A DNA stretch of 64,000 nucleotides from Entelurus aequoreus (taxonomy: Eukaryota > Chordata > Actinopteri > Syngnathiformes > Syngnathidae), in NCBI RefSeq assembly GCF_033978785.1, contig NC_084738.1, forward strand, positions 61,992,179 to 62,056,178, in the 5' to 3' direction. Shown piece after piece: positions 63,878 through 64,000 of the stretch. Both the position numbers and the translations under genes were made by a program. The notes beneath the pieces were generated by a model. That model made no database searches. It was not told the DNA's origin and worked only from the letters and a program-made list of their open reading frames with translations. The stretch's first letter is position 1; each line of letters starts with the position of its first letter.

Positions 63878-64000
63878 AAAACACTTTAGAATGTTATAGT
63901 GTGTAAACAAACGTGGCAGGAATGTTTAGGATAAACACTTACTGTAGTTCAACACAAATAATGCTCAAATATTATAATCATATTTATTACTACAAACATG

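Overview
This window looks like vertebrate, specifically ray-finned fish, DNA made almost entirely of nested transposable elements. The evidence is the density of hAT, Tc1/mariner, piggyBac-like and TTAA-target DNA transposons, L2-type and other LINEs, tRNA-derived SINEs, GT-AG introns inside transposase genes, long (CA)n/(TA)n/(GA)n tracts and AT-rich spacers. Several repeat consensus sequences resemble ones I associate with pipefish-like teleost assemblies; that is memory, not a search. No bacterial gene organisation, CRISPR array, rRNA or genuine tRNA gene is visible. Only three short candidate host exons are proposed (14.6 kb +, 55.4 kb -, 61.3 kb -), all weak.

Layout. 1-4.8 kb: the 3' part of a LINE abuts a TTAA-type transposon, which is split by a 2.86-kb hAT element with transposase exons and a perfect 8-bp target duplication; a second hAT MITE sits inside that. 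6.3-14.4 kb: MITEs and a four-level nest. A retroposon whose 3' region has expanded into a ~37-bp minisatellite is invaded by a LINE with an intact 1035-codon endonuclease/reverse-transcriptase ORF. 14.4-26 kb: a candidate exon, a 1.7-kb TTAA element, a local tandem duplication, SINEs, a solo LTR with a 5-bp target duplication and several MITEs. 27.1-28.9 kb: a piggyBac-like element holding a hAT MITE, a tandem duplication and a ~112-bp-arm hairpin. 29.5-36.0 kb: a ~21-bp minisatellite split by a nearly full-length L2-type LINE carrying a 2A-like motif and a single homopolymer frameshift. 36-49 kb: SINEs, an LTR-like repeat, and a DNA transposon with a spliced Myb/SANT-like gene broken by three TTAA elements. 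49.1-52.1 kb: a Tc1 element whose transposase is split by a TTAA element. 52.5-55.2 kb: an AT-rich satellite with a SINE inside. 56.3-63.8 kb: hAT within hAT, hAT within Tc1 and hAT within a Tc1 MITE.

The most interesting system is a TTAA-target, AGGCCTACTGAAA-ended transposon family with six copies here. It looks Kolobok-like. Its two arms carry unrelated coding remnants in convergent orientation: a THAP-like fragment from one end, and from the other the same N-terminal reading frame (including the 2A-like leader) that forms the start of the L2-type LINE at 34.9 kb. A DNA transposon and a retrotransposon have therefore exchanged a 5' coding/promoter module. Target duplications and interrupted frames let the relative order of many insertions be read directly.
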